DNA from: an uncultured Leifsonia sp. | GTDB taxonomy: Bacteria > Actinomycetota > Actinomycetes > Actinomycetales > Microbacteriaceae | NCBI RefSeq assembly: GCF_945957465.1 | Contig: NZ_CAMFLC010000017.1 | Span: forward strand, 1-64,000 | Direction of reading: 5' to 3' | DNA length: 64,000 nucleotides | Shown here: piece after piece, positions 52,784-63,068 of the stretch | Numbering within the stretch: the first letter of the stretch is position 1 | Layout of the letters: every line of letters begins with the position of its first letter | Notes under the pieces: generated by a model | The model's database searches: none | What the model saw: only the letters and a program-made list of their open reading frames with translations | Told to the model about the DNA's origin: nothing | Program-made: the position numbers and the translations under genes

Positions 52784-53988
52784 TGGCGGCCGCGGCGATC
52801 GGCAAGGCGGCGTTAGCCGTCGCAAAATCGAAGCGGCTACGCCGAGCGATCGGCGTCATTCTCATTGCGCTGCTGGTAGGGCTGATCATGTTCGCCGCTC
52901 TGCCGGCGTTCATGGTCGCTCTGGTCGCACCGTCCGCCTCTGCGGTGACGAGCGCCTTCTGTAACGCTGCGGGGGGCGCTGCCCCAGGAACACCGCAGCC
53001 TGTCGCACTCACGCCGGAGCAAGCGACGCTCGTGGCCCAGATCCGCCAGGCAGCCATGGCCGCATCCGAGGACCCCAAGGCGCAGCTCGCGGCTCTGACC
53101 GCCGCGTTCGCCGCGACCGGCCTCGTTCCGCCAACGGCGCCCGCGACGACCGAGGACAGCCCTGTCGGCGTGTACGGCCTCACGGCTCGATCCGGATGGG
53201 GGACGGGCGACTCGATCAGCGACGCTGCGAAGGCCACCACCCTGATCCTGAAGGGCCTCCCCAGCAAACCCGGGATCCTTGGTCTAGCAGCATGGTCAAC
53301 GCTGCCGTCCGGACGCTGGCTGTCCGCCGTTGGAATCAACAAGAATCCCGACCAGGTCGCCGCCGCCGAGACGACCGCCCGAACCGTTCTGCTCCAAGTG
53401 GACCCCTCCCTGAAGGAGGAGGACCTCCACAGCGGGAGCGCGTGCGGCTTCGTTCCGATCACGGGGGATGTGAAGGCTCTCGCGACCGCGCTGATGCCGG
53501 CGATCGCCTCGGGCAAGCTCTACGGCTACTCGGGCGTCGACCAGATCAAGGCGATCGCGGACGGGACGGCGACCGCCAAGTGCGGCATCGACGTCCGGAT
53601 CCTCCAGATTGTCACCATCGCGGTCAACAACTTCGACAAGGTCGGAGTCAGCGACATCAACCGGTACTGCACCGGCTCCCTCGAGGGGGCAGGCAAGGAA
53701 TCGGCGCACTACAAGGACGGCGGCGGCCACGCGGTCGATTTCATGACGCTCAACGGGAAGGCGATCAACGGCGCGGATGGGTACTCGCTGCAGCTGATTC
53801 GCATCCTCGACCCGATCGTCCCCAAGGGCTCACGCATCGGTCAAAAGGATGTGCGAGCCGCGCACGGAGTGAGCATCGCCACACAGAACTTCACGCAGTT
53901 CGACGACACCCCAGACCACCTCCACGTCGACGTGCTCTCCGCCAAGGGCGGACTCCAGCTGCCGGGGTCGCCGGCGCCTACCGGGTGA
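52783..53988 (+). CDS. Membrane-anchored protein with M15/hedgehog-like peptidase signature, possible transfer murein hydrolase
   Basis: GGGHAVDFM...TPDHLHVDVLSAKGG; N-terminal TM; operon context. Confidence 0.55.
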   Translation: MAAAAIGKAALAVAKSKRLRRAIGVILIALLVGLIMFAALPAFMVALVAPSASAVTSAFCNAAGGAAPGTPQPVALTPEQATLVAQIRQAAMAASEDPKAQLAALTAAFAATGLVPPTAPATTEDSPVGVYGLTARSGWGTGDSISDAAKATTLILKGLPSKPGILGLAAWSTLPSGRWLSAVGINKNPDQVAAAETTARTVLLQVDPSLKEEDLHSGSACGFVPITGDVKALATALMPAIASGKLYGYSGVDQIKAIADGTATAKCGIDVRILQIVTIAVNNFDKVGVSDINRYCTGSLEGAGKESAHYKDGGGHAVDFMTLNGKAINGADGYSLQLIRILDPIVPKGSRIGQKDVRAAHGVSIATQNFTQFDDTPDHLHVDVLSAKGGLQLPGSPAPTG

Positions 53989-54307
53989 CGCGAGGGGCGG
54001 CCGCGGCCGCGTGCACCGACTGCCAGTACTGCGCGGCGGCGACGTCGCGACGGTACTGGCGCTTGGGCTTGTTGACCTCCCACAGGCCGAACCCGACGAG
54101 GTGCAGAACGAACGTGGTCGCTGCGACAACCGCGGCCGGGACCACGGTCGGGTCGGTCACCGCGGCGAGGATCAGCGCGGTCATCACGACCGCATGCACG
54201 AGCAGCCAGCCGAGCCAGTGGGTGAGCGCCCAGATCACCGTGAGCAGCACGGCGATAGGCCACAGCGGAGGCAGCAGCCAGAGCAAGGGCTTCACGGGAT
54301 AGCGCAT
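53978..54307 (-). CDS. Membrane protein, 109 aa
   Basis: MRYPVKPLLWLLPPLWPIAVLLTVIWALTHWLGW... Confidence 0.6.
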   Translation of the reverse strand: MRYPVKPLLWLLPPLWPIAVLLTVIWALTHWLGWLLVHAVVMTALILAAVTDPTVVPAAVVAATTFVLHLVGFGLWEVNKPKRQYRRDVAAAQYWQSVHAAAAAPRVTR

Positions 54308-54415
54308 GTCAGAAGTGTCCCATCTGCCACCGACGAGCGCGCAAGTCTGCGCGCCGCTTCCCGCATCGCAGGACAAGTACCAGTGAGGGCGGCCACCGCC
54401 CAGGAAGGAGCACCG

Positions 54416-55024
54416 ATGAGACGCATTCTCGCCGCAGCGGTTGCTGCAGGGTTGGCCGTGGGGCTGACCGCATGCGCGTCACCGAGCGACGCGCAGAAGC
54501 CTGCCGCTAGCCACAGCACCATCCCGAAGCCGACACCGACCAGCACGGGGTCCACGCAACCCGCCGACCTTGCCTCCACCAGCGACCTCGGCATCGCCAT
54601 CTATGACGCAGGCACCTACCTGACGGGCAAGGACTCCGGATACGCGACCGACGGCTCCAGCACGGATGCGTTCCCGATGCACAGCCGAGTGCAGATGGTC
54701 CGAGTCTCGCTAGATGGCTCCTCGCCCGCCGGCGACGTCGACGTCACCGGTCTCACGGTGAAGGACTCCCGGTGGGAGGGCGACCCGAACCTGGCCGTCC
54801 TCGACACAAACGAAGGGCCGGCGCACGCGCGATCGCTGGGCCTTCCGTGGTTGGCGGAGGGCGCCTTCGACTCCTCCAGCAAATGGAAGCTGACCAACCA
54901 CAAGCTCGTCAACTTCCTGCTCGCGTTCTACGTCCCGACCTCGGCGACCGTCCTCCACCTGGTGGTCAACGTCCCCTCCCAGCAAGTTCCCCTCACTCTC
55001 AACCTCACGCTCGCAAGCGACTGA
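54416..55024 (+). CDS. Lipoprotein, transfer operon
   Basis: MRRILAAAVAAGLAVGLTACASPSD lipobox; GGAAGGAG start signal. Confidence 0.75.
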   Translation: MRRILAAAVAAGLAVGLTACASPSDAQKPAASHSTIPKPTPTSTGSTQPADLASTSDLGIAIYDAGTYLTGKDSGYATDGSSTDAFPMHSRVQMVRVSLDGSSPAGDVDVTGLTVKDSRWEGDPNLAVLDTNEGPAHARSLGLPWLAEGAFDSSSKWKLTNHKLVNFLLAFYVPTSATVLHLVVNVPSQQVPLTLNLTLASD

Positions 55025-55038
55025 TCGAAAGGAAAACC

Positions 55039-55365
55039 ATGTCCATCATTCACCAGCTCCACGCCCGAATTGTCGAGGCGTTCCCGACCGACGTCAACGT
55101 CCCGCAGCCCGCTCCGGACTTCAGCGGACCCGGGACCGCAGCCCTCCGCAAGCTGTCCGGGCAGCTGCTCGGTGGTGCGGTCACGGCGTCCGTGCTCTTC
55201 GGAATCGCAGCCGCCATCCTGCTGATGGTCGGCTTCTTCGGCGCAAGCCGCAAGTTCCTCGTCATGGGCTTCTCCAGCCTTGCCTGCACCGTCCTCGGCG
55301 TAATCGTCGCGCTGAACTCGGCGAACATCGTCAACTGGGGCTCCGGCTTCGGTCTGTTCGGCTGA
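55039..55365 (+). CDS. Small membrane protein, transfer operon
   Basis: Two TM segments; AAAGGAAA start signal. Confidence 0.68.
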   Translation: MSIIHQLHARIVEAFPTDVNVPQPAPDFSGPGTAALRKLSGQLLGGAVTASVLFGIAAAILLMVGFFGASRKFLVMGFSSLACTVLGVIVALNSANIVNWGSGFGLFG

Positions 55366-55384
55366 TCGAGGGATCGAGGACACC

Positions 55385-56377
55385 ATGCTGCGACTCGAAG
55401 GGTTCCCTGAGCCCAACTTCGGCTGTTTCCCTACTGACATCCCCTGCATCTCGCAGGAGACTGTCGCCCGCATGCTGACCTCGACGCTCAACGGGCTCGG
55501 CAACTTCATGACGGACATGCTGGTCAACGCGTTCAAGGGATCGCGCCTCGGCGAGAACAGCTGGACCATCGCGGATCAGCAGTTCTGGTTCTGGATCGCC
55601 GTGATGGGACTGGTCCTCACCTGTGTGGCCGTGTTCCAGCTGCTGCCCGCCATGGTCCTCGGCGACCTCAAGCGCATGGCACAGATCGCCGCGGGCCTCG
55701 CCTTCGCAGTCCCTGCCAGCGTCCTGCTGGTGTGGTTTATGAAGCAGGTGTCCGCCGTCGGCAATTCGGTCACCGATGCGATCACGAACGCGCTGCAGGG
55801 AGAGGGGCTCTCCGCCGCAATCATGCGGATGTTCGGGTTCCGGGTGGTCAGCGACAAGGGCTCGATCAACATGGACGGAGCCCTGATGAAGCTGACCGGC
55901 GGCCTCAATGGGGCACAGGTCATCGGCCCGCTGCTGATCTGTCTGCTTCTGCTGCTCGTGATGAGCATCGCCGCCGTGTTCCTCTACATCTCCATGGCCC
56001 TGCGCGCCTTCGGTCTCCTCGCGCTGGCGGCCATGGCGCCCGTGGGGACCATGATGATCGGGCAGCCCAAGCTCGCCGTCTGGGCCGTCCGCTGGGTCAA
56101 CTTGGCGGTGGGGCTGATTCTTGCCGAACCGCTGGCCGCAGGAGTGCTGCTGCTGGCAGCTCGACTCTTGGGCAATGGGACCGACATGGGCCCGGTGATC
56201 GTCGCGATCGGCGCTGTGTTCGCGGCCGCGTTTGCGCCGGCCTGGGCCGTCAAGCTCGTCTCCTTCGCAGGGAACGAGGTCGGTACGGCGATTCAGAACC
56301 GGCCTTCGACGACCAACGTCATCTACAAGGTCCGCACGATCACCGGTGGGGGCTGGCTTCCGAAGGGCGTCAAATGA
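55385..56377 (+). CDS. Polytopic T4SS membrane protein (VirB6/TrbL-like)
   Basis: Multiple TMs; position before SCO6880-like and VirB4-like genes. Confidence 0.7.
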   Translation: MLRLEGFPEPNFGCFPTDIPCISQETVARMLTSTLNGLGNFMTDMLVNAFKGSRLGENSWTIADQQFWFWIAVMGLVLTCVAVFQLLPAMVLGDLKRMAQIAAGLAFAVPASVLLVWFMKQVSAVGNSVTDAITNALQGEGLSAAIMRMFGFRVVSDKGSINMDGALMKLTGGLNGAQVIGPLLICLLLLLVMSIAAVFLYISMALRAFGLLALAAMAPVGTMMIGQPKLAVWAVRWVNLAVGLILAEPLAAGVLLLAARLLGNGTDMGPVIVAIGAVFAAAFAPAWAVKLVSFAGNEVGTAIQNRPSTTNVIYKVRTITGGGWLPKGVK

Positions 56378-57906
56378 GCACGGTCGAACTCGAAGAGGGC
56401 GCCCCGCGCGTCCGCATGGGGCGCCGCGAACGGAACGGCGTCCTACTCGGACTGACCGCGGTTCAGATCCTAATCGCCTCGGTGACCCTCGGCAGCGGAA
56501 TGCTCTGGATGCTGATCGACACGACGTCGTTCTGGGGCTACGGATTCTGGCCCGTGGTCCTCATCGTCGTCTTTGCGGTGGGCAGCTACCACCGGCAATC
56601 CTTCGCACTCATCACCTTCCAGGTCGCCGCGTACTACGTGCGTGTAGCCGGCGGGCAGCACAAGTTCATCCGGGACATCTGGAGAAAGGACGATCACGTC
56701 ACCATGAAGAAAGGACGCGTGCCCGCAGGGCGCACCGCTCCCACTCGGGAAGGGCACTTCGATCTGCCGGGGGCCAACGCCGGCGTCGTGACCTACCAGA
56801 CCGATAACGCCGGAGCCTTCACGATCGACGAAAAGGCTCGGACCGCGGCGATCACGGTCGACCTCGTCAGCAGCGCCTGGGCGATGGAAGACCGCTCGCA
56901 GCAGAAGGCTTCCTACGACGGGTTCGTGTCGTGGCTGAGCAGCCTGGAGACCATCATCGGCTTGGTCGAGATGACTATCCGGGTCCGGGTCGACGCTCAG
57001 CCGGCGACCGAGATGGCCGAGTACGTCGTGACGCGCGAGGCCGCGATGGGAGACTCGCACCCCATCAGCGACGAGTTGCGGAAGAACTACTGGAACGTCA
57101 TCAAGGACGGCGCGCGCCGGTCGATGGGGTTCTCCAACCAGGTCACGCTCACCTTCAACCTGCAGGCCCTGCGCTCCACCGTCCGCGCGAACGGTGGCGG
57201 CCTATGGGGACTCGGCGTGTACTTCGACCAGCTCCTGCCCTCGATCGAGGAGAGTGCCAAGCGATCCGGCCTGCAGATGCAGGGCTGGCTGCCGGCGCAG
57301 CAACTGGAGGCCGCGACCGCGCGCGCCTTCGACCCCATCTCATTCACGGGTCGGATGCGGGCAACGTCCCCCGACCAGCGGATCGGCGTGCTGCACCCGC
57401 CGGTGATGGGCATCCACGAACACCGCGATCGCATCGAGATCGACGGAAGCGTCCACCAGGTGCTGTGGATAGCCGAGTGGCCCAGAACGGAGCGCAACAC
57501 GGGCTTCATGGAGCGGCTGCTCTACGCCACCGACACCACCCGCACATTGACGCTTCAGATCCGACCTGTCGAGACGGAGAAGGCGCTGCAGCGGATCGCA
57601 CGCCACAAGACCGGACTGGAGATGGCAAACATCCTGCGCGAGCGTCGCGGGATGCCGCGTAGCGCCGAGAAGGACCGCGAGATGCAGGAGGTCGAGGAGC
57701 GCGAGGAGCGCCTCGCCGACGGCTTCGCCGACGTCGAGTTCCGTGGCTTCGTCACCATCTCGGCGACCTCACGCGAGGAGCTGAACCGCGCCCGCACCTC
57801 CCTGGAGCAGACCGGGCGCAGCAGCGGACTCCGCCTCACCCCCATGTTCTTTCAGCAGGCGGCCGCATTCAGCACCGCGGTTCTGCCCGTCAACGGAAAG
57901 GCCTGA
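56374..57906 (+). CDS. SCO6880-family conjugation protein
   Basis: Two N-terminal TMs then FDLPGANAGVVTYQTDNAGAFTIDEKARTAAITVDL... Confidence 0.75.
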   Translation: MSTVELEEGAPRVRMGRRERNGVLLGLTAVQILIASVTLGSGMLWMLIDTTSFWGYGFWPVVLIVVFAVGSYHRQSFALITFQVAAYYVRVAGGQHKFIRDIWRKDDHVTMKKGRVPAGRTAPTREGHFDLPGANAGVVTYQTDNAGAFTIDEKARTAAITVDLVSSAWAMEDRSQQKASYDGFVSWLSSLETIIGLVEMTIRVRVDAQPATEMAEYVVTREAAMGDSHPISDELRKNYWNVIKDGARRSMGFSNQVTLTFNLQALRSTVRANGGGLWGLGVYFDQLLPSIEESAKRSGLQMQGWLPAQQLEAATARAFDPISFTGRMRATSPDQRIGVLHPPVMGIHEHRDRIEIDGSVHQVLWIAEWPRTERNTGFMERLLYATDTTRTLTLQIRPVETEKALQRIARHKTGLEMANILRERRGMPRSAEKDREMQEVEEREERLADGFADVEFRGFVTISATSREELNRARTSLEQTGRSSGLRLTPMFFQQAAAFSTAVLPVNGKA

Positions 57907-57910
57907 ACAC

Positions 57911-59368
57911 ATGGTCAGCACGCACACCGCCGGATTCGTGCCCTCCGGGTCGCGTCGCGAGGCGGAGAAGGAGCGCAAGCGGCTCGCTCGCGAATTGCGC
58001 AAGAGCACGGCCACACCCTTGGAACTGGTCACCGACTGGCCGGCCAGCAAGATGCCCGCAAGCGGTCACCGCCGCCCGAACAACCTCCGCGGTCCCCGAC
58101 TGGCCAACCCGCCCGCACACCGCGGCAGCTCGGACCAGGTAGGCGGCGCGTACCTGACCCTCGCCGCGACCGGTGAGCCATTCACCGGACCGTACATCGG
58201 AGACGACCTGCTCTCGCTCGGCCCGTTCTCCTTCGACAGCTGGGACGCCTACGCGGCCGGCAAAATCCGTTCTCAGTCCACCTGCATCATCGGCGTCAAG
58301 GGCACAGGAAAGTCGATGCTCGGCAAGTCGTGGGCTTCCCGATCGATTCGGTTGGGCCGGAAGGTGGCTGTTCCCCACGACCCCAACGGCGAGTGGGGCC
58401 GTGTTGCCGACTACGTCGGGGGAGTCACACTGCGCCTCGGACCCGGCCACGCGGCTCGGATCAACTTGCTCGATCCGGGCCTGCGGCCGCAGGGCATCAG
58501 CGACGACGACTGGAACTTCGACGTCCTGCAGTACCGTCGCCGAGTCCTCCGCGCCGCGATCGCCCTCCTGCGCGGCACCACCATTCTGGCCGACGAGGAG
58601 CACACGGCCCTCGACCTCGCGGTGGAGTACGCGCAGCGCCGCAACTCCGAGCTGATCCTTCCCATGCTGTACGACGAGGTCACGAACCCCGACCCCGCGT
58701 ACGCCGCGAAGGTCGGGGATGCGGGAGTGCGCCTCGGTCACACGCTCCGCCGCCTGGTCGAAGGGGACGTCAGCGGGCAACTGGACCGCCCCACCACAGT
58801 CCGCTTCGACGCGCAGACACCGATGGTCGTCGTCGACGACTCGGCCGTCTCCTCGGCCTCCGACACGACCCGCGCTCTCATTCGGATGGCAACGACGAAC
58901 TGGATCGACCGCGGAACCCCGGTCGGACGAGACCAAACGCGAATCGTGATTCACGAAGAGGCCGCTGCCGCGCTTCTCGGCGAGGTCGCATCCGGCAGCT
59001 CACTCACCGAGCGGGTCGCCGACGAGAAGGTCGCCCGACACCACGGCAAGTCCAACTGGTACCTCATCCACCGCATCGCGGACTTCGACTCGCTCGGCGA
59101 CGCCGGCTCAGCCATGCATTCCCGCGCGCTCGGGCTGTTAGCCGACTGCGAAATCCGCGTGAGCTACGCACAGCACGTCGGAGAGCTCGAGCGCAGCGCC
59201 AAGGTGCTCGGCTGGAACCAGACGCAAACAGAGATGGTCGGCGGCCTCCGCATCGGCGAAGGCTTCTGGCAGATCGGACAGAACGCCGAAGCGAAGGTCC
59301 GCAACGTCATCCACCCGAACGAGATGCCCCACTTCACCACCGACGCGAAAGCAGGTCAGCGCGGATGA
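57911..59368 (+). CDS. VirB4/TraC-like conjugation ATPase
   Basis: STCIIGVKGTGKSMLGKSWASRS; VPHDPNGEWGRVADY; MVVVDDSAVS. Confidence 0.82.
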   Translation: MVSTHTAGFVPSGSRREAEKERKRLARELRKSTATPLELVTDWPASKMPASGHRRPNNLRGPRLANPPAHRGSSDQVGGAYLTLAATGEPFTGPYIGDDLLSLGPFSFDSWDAYAAGKIRSQSTCIIGVKGTGKSMLGKSWASRSIRLGRKVAVPHDPNGEWGRVADYVGGVTLRLGPGHAARINLLDPGLRPQGISDDDWNFDVLQYRRRVLRAAIALLRGTTILADEEHTALDLAVEYAQRRNSELILPMLYDEVTNPDPAYAAKVGDAGVRLGHTLRRLVEGDVSGQLDRPTTVRFDAQTPMVVVDDSAVSSASDTTRALIRMATTNWIDRGTPVGRDQTRIVIHEEAAAALLGEVASGSSLTERVADEKVARHHGKSNWYLIHRIADFDSLGDAGSAMHSRALGLLADCEIRVSYAQHVGELERSAKVLGWNQTQTEMVGGLRIGEGFWQIGQNAEAKVRNVIHPNEMPHFTTDAKAGQRG

Positions 59369-61140
59369 AACAGTTCGCCCCCACACTTGTATTCATCCTG
59401 CTGGGGCTCTGCGCGGCCGCCGCGATCCTCACCGGTGTCGCCAACATCGCGTTCCTCGTCCAGTGCGGTGCAACACCCACCGGCGAGCACCCCTTCAGCG
59501 GCTTCGGGTTCCTCCTGAGCGCCAACACCAACGCGTTCGGCCTCGCACCGGCTGGCTGCGTCCCTGACGCCAGCGGCATCTACATGACGTACCTGATCGC
59601 CGCCGTGATGATTGGTCTCCTGGTCTTCGGCCTGTCGATGGGGTGGCTACGCGTTCGCGACTCCGACTGGTACTTCCGACTGCAGCTGCTCTTCCGCGAC
59701 GGCTTCGCCCGCGCCGGCGAAATCCGGAAGAACGTCTCTGCCCGATCGCTGCTGCGCCGGGCGCGGCAGCTGCGCCCCGCCCTGAAGAAGCCGACTCCCG
59801 ACCAACTCGGCGTCCGCCTCGGACGCGCACGCGGGATGGACGTGATGGTCAGCGTCGAAGACTCGATGGTCCTGTCGGCCGCCCCGCGCGGCGGCAAGGG
59901 ATTCCGCTTCGTGATCTCCTCGATCCTGGACTGGGACGGCCCACTCATCACGACCTCAACCCGCAACGACAACCTCTCCGCAACGTATGAAGCGCGCAAG
60001 CGAATGGGCGAGGTCACCGTCGTCGACCCGCAGGGGCTGTCGGGCATCAAGTCCCGGAAGCGCCCCGCGCTCCACACCGGCTGCGAGGATCCACTGATCG
60101 CCGAGATGCGTGGCCGGGCGATGATCGCCGGAAGCGCACTCGGCCAGTCGGCCACGAACCAGGAATGGGCCGGCATCTCCGCAGGCCTTCTCGCCGCGCT
60201 GCTGCAGGCGGCCGCGCTCTCCGGAGAAGGCACCGCTGCTCTGCGCCGTTGGACGCAGAACCCGGCACTGTGCGACCCGGCGATCGCCATCTTGAAGGAC
60301 CAGGGCGCACCGGGCTGGTCGCAGATGCTCGAGAGCACGGTCAAAGGTGACCCCGAGCTGCTGGCGAACTCCTGGATCGGCGTTCGGGAGGCTGGCAAGC
60401 CGCTACTGATCCCCGGGATCTACGACGCGCTCAGCCCCGAAGGAGATGCGGTGCTGGACCCGCGCGAGTTTCTCGAGGGACACAACACGCTCTACCTGAT
60501 CGGCACCGGCTCTGGCGCCGGAGCGACCGGTGGATACCTCGCCGCGATCCTGGACGACATCGTGGAACAGGCGCGCCGGAAGGCTCTGGCGTCGCAGGGC
60601 GGCCGCCTCGACCCGCCGCTCGGCCTCATCCTCGACGAGCTCGCCAACATGTTTGTCTGGCCCGCGCTGCCCACCGTCCTCAGCGACGGTGGCGGCATCG
60701 GCATCTTCACGCAGGTCGTGTTCCAGTCAATGTCTCAGGCCGCAACGGTGTGGTCGGAGTCGGAGGCGCAAACCATCTGGAACTCCGCCATCGTGAAGGT
60801 GCTGCTCGGCGGCTCGACCGACGTCCGGCACATGCAGGACATCTCGAACATGCTCGGGGAGCGCAAAGTGCTGCACAGGGGTCGCTCCTGGTCGGAAGAG
60901 TCGACCACGCACTCCGAGCAGCGGGCCACGGCCCCGGTCCTCAGCGTTGACGAGCTGCGCCGCCTCCCAACAGGGATGGCGGTCCTCGCCTACAAGAACA
61001 TCCGTCCCGTTCTGCTGGACGCCAAGGGGTGGACCAAGCGTTCGGACGCTTCGCAGATCCACGCCGACCGCCGCTCGACGGAGCTGGAGCAGCTGAGCGA
61101 GTTCCAGCGTCAGTACGCGCGACGGACGACCGATGTCTAA
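59365..61140 (+). CDS. Type IV coupling protein, VirD4/TraG-like
   Basis: N-terminal TMs; APRGGKGFRFVISSILDWDGPLITTSTRNDN; GLILDELANMFVWPALPTVLSDGGGIGIFTQVVFQS. Confidence 0.88.
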   Translation: MKQFAPTLVFILLGLCAAAAILTGVANIAFLVQCGATPTGEHPFSGFGFLLSANTNAFGLAPAGCVPDASGIYMTYLIAAVMIGLLVFGLSMGWLRVRDSDWYFRLQLLFRDGFARAGEIRKNVSARSLLRRARQLRPALKKPTPDQLGVRLGRARGMDVMVSVEDSMVLSAAPRGGKGFRFVISSILDWDGPLITTSTRNDNLSATYEARKRMGEVTVVDPQGLSGIKSRKRPALHTGCEDPLIAEMRGRAMIAGSALGQSATNQEWAGISAGLLAALLQAAALSGEGTAALRRWTQNPALCDPAIAILKDQGAPGWSQMLESTVKGDPELLANSWIGVREAGKPLLIPGIYDALSPEGDAVLDPREFLEGHNTLYLIGTGSGAGATGGYLAAILDDIVEQARRKALASQGGRLDPPLGLILDELANMFVWPALPTVLSDGGGIGIFTQVVFQSMSQAATVWSESEAQTIWNSAIVKVLLGGSTDVRHMQDISNMLGERKVLHRGRSWSEESTTHSEQRATAPVLSVDELRRLPTGMAVLAYKNIRPVLLDAKGWTKRSDASQIHADRRSTELEQLSEFQRQYARRTTDV

Positions 61141-61528
61141 CCGGCGACGCCCCGCGCGCGGCAACCGGTACCGCAGCGGCTACCTGACCTCAATCGAGTG
61201 GTTCCGTCGCCGCGCGCGGTGGTTTCGGGAGGAAGCAGAGACCTACGGTGTCGTGCGCTGCGCGGTCTGCCTCGGCCGCGGCACGTCCAGCACACTTGAG
61301 CTGCACCACCTCGACTACCAAGGGGTCGCAGAAGTGCCCGGCGGCGGGTGGCGTGCCGGAGAGGAGCACGCCGACCTCCTGGCCGTCCATCCGGACCATC
61401 ACCGGATGCTGCACCAGCTGCTGGACAGCGACAAGGTGCTCGGAAAGATGCGCAACCGCAGGGACGCCAGCATGCAGGCCATCGCCAAGCTCCGTCGCCG
61501 AATCATCCGGGCGGTGATGGCCGCATGA
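61133..61528 (+). CDS. HNH-like small protein
   Basis: CAVCLGRGTSSTLELHHLDYQG...HPDHHRMLHQLL. Confidence 0.65.
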   Translation: MSNRRRPARGNRYRSGYLTSIEWFRRRARWFREEAETYGVVRCAVCLGRGTSSTLELHHLDYQGVAEVPGGGWRAGEEHADLLAVHPDHHRMLHQLLDSDKVLGKMRNRRDASMQAIAKLRRRIIRAVMAA

Positions 61529-62028
61529 GCGCGGACGAGTTCGGAGCGCTTCCTGTCGCCTCCGAGATCCCGCTGCGCACGCCCGCCGCGTCGCCAGCGG
61601 CGCCCGCCGATGAGGACCTCCCCTCGACGGTGCTCGTCGTCAACTGGCGCACTCTCACCAACCGGGAGGCGGCAGAGGCATGGGAGAAGCTGGCCGACTG
61701 GGTCGGCTGGCTCTACCGCCGCTACCCGCTGCCCGACGACGTGATTCGCAACTGCTGGTACCGCCACGGAGGGGTCGTCGAGGAGCTTTCCGCACTGCAC
61801 GCGTGCTGGCAAGCCTCGTTCGACGAGTCCGACAGCGGCTACGGCCCGATCGGTTTTCACGAGCGCTTAGACCTCGCGCGAAATCGACTCCGTACACTGC
61901 AGGGCAGCTGCGGTGAAGATCACGTCGAGGACCGCATCCGCGACCTGCCGCTCCCGTCCGACTGGTCCGACTGGATTCGAAAGAGCCATGCCCACCCGAA
62001 GCCCGATGAAAGGAACCAGCCGAGATGA
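61525..62028 (+). CDS. Hypothetical protein, 167 aa
   Basis: ATGA coupling; coherent sequence. Confidence 0.68.
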   Translation: MSADEFGALPVASEIPLRTPAASPAAPADEDLPSTVLVVNWRTLTNREAAEAWEKLADWVGWLYRRYPLPDDVIRNCWYRHGGVVEELSALHACWQASFDESDSGYGPIGFHERLDLARNRLRTLQGSCGEDHVEDRIRDLPLPSDWSDWIRKSHAHPKPDERNQPR

Positions 62029-62990
62029 CCGATGAACCCTTCGACCGTCCTACCGTGGATGCGGATGTCTTCCTGCGGTACGTGGAGCGGTTCACGCTCG
62101 CGGCTATCGACCGCTACACCGACGTCCCGACCGAGCGCGAAGCGCTGCGTCAGAACCTCTCGACCGGCGTCGAGCCGATCGGGGACGCTGAATGGGAGGC
62201 CTTGGGCGACGTCGCGGACGAGCTGATCGGAGAGGCGGCGCAGGACCTCGAGCTCTCAGATCGTCCGCGCAGCATGTGGACGACGTCCATTGCCCAAGCA
62301 GTCGTCGAAGCGCGGCTGACGCAGGAGGAACGAGAGACGGCAATGCAGGTCCGGATCGCCGAGCTCGCCGCCGAGACCGGGATGCCCACCATCAGCACGG
62401 CCGAGTGGCAAGGGTATGTCGATCGTGCGCGCGACGTCGACAGCGCGGAGGCTCGCGCGATCCCCGACGTCCAGTGGGACGCGGTGGTGGATACTCCCGG
62501 CGCGGAGTTCGGCTTCGTCAGCTTGGGGAATCCTCGCGGCGTGGACGAAAGCGCCTTGGCGCGGTCGATTGCGCTCGCCCATGACACGCGCCCTGGTGGG
62601 GCTATCACGTTCGAGAACGAGAACCGCCGCTGGGATTCGGTCTGGCTGGCACGACGAGACTACGTCGAGACGGAGCGGCATTCTCGGCTGCAGCAGTTGC
62701 GTGAGGCCGGCGTCTCGGTGATTCCCGGCTCTCCCCAAGCCCGCTACCTGACGCGCGACCTCCAGGATCCCGAGCCGGTGGTATCGCGGCGTGAGGTGGC
62801 CGAACGTCAGGCTCGATATGGAACCCCCACTCCATCGGCAGATCCTGCCCGGCAGGACAACGCCGCTCGTTCAGAGCGCGTAGCTGCGGCGCTGCGGACC
62901 CCGGAAGCTGACGCGTCGCGGATGTCACCGGCAGTTCAGCAGCAACAGCAGCAGCGCACGTCCCTCTTTCGCCGGATGAGTCGTCGCTGA
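62025..62990 (+). CDS. Hypothetical protein, 321 aa
   Basis: ATGA coupling; end of transfer operon. Confidence 0.7.
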   Translation: MTDEPFDRPTVDADVFLRYVERFTLAAIDRYTDVPTEREALRQNLSTGVEPIGDAEWEALGDVADELIGEAAQDLELSDRPRSMWTTSIAQAVVEARLTQEERETAMQVRIAELAAETGMPTISTAEWQGYVDRARDVDSAEARAIPDVQWDAVVDTPGAEFGFVSLGNPRGVDESALARSIALAHDTRPGGAITFENENRRWDSVWLARRDYVETERHSRLQQLREAGVSVIPGSPQARYLTRDLQDPEPVVSRREVAERQARYGTPTPSADPARQDNAARSERVAAALRTPEADASRMSPAVQQQQQQRTSLFRRMSRR

Positions 62991-62997
62991 CCCTCAC

Positions 62998-63037
62998 GCA
63001 TGATGCCCCGGAGCCAATCGGCTCCGGGGCATCATGC
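62998..63037. terminator. 18-bp-arm hairpin GCATGATGCCCCGGAGCC-aatc-GGCTCCGGGGCATCATGC
   Basis: Perfect inverted repeat between convergent genes. Confidence 0.88.
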
Positions 63038-63068
63038 GTTCTAAGGGGTCAGCGACAGGGCTTGCGAT

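Noticed and set aside
53196-54302. 368-aa plus ORF across the peptidase-like gene
   Set aside because: Out-of-frame shadow, Arg/Gly-rich.
55732-56373. N-terminal extension of the 724-aa ORF 55732-57906
   Set aside because: Shadow frame over the VirB6-like gene; real start ATG 56374 overlapping TGA.
58330-59364. N-terminal extension of the 936-aa ORF 58330-61140
   Set aside because: Shadow frame over the VirB4-like gene; coupling protein starts at ATG 59365.
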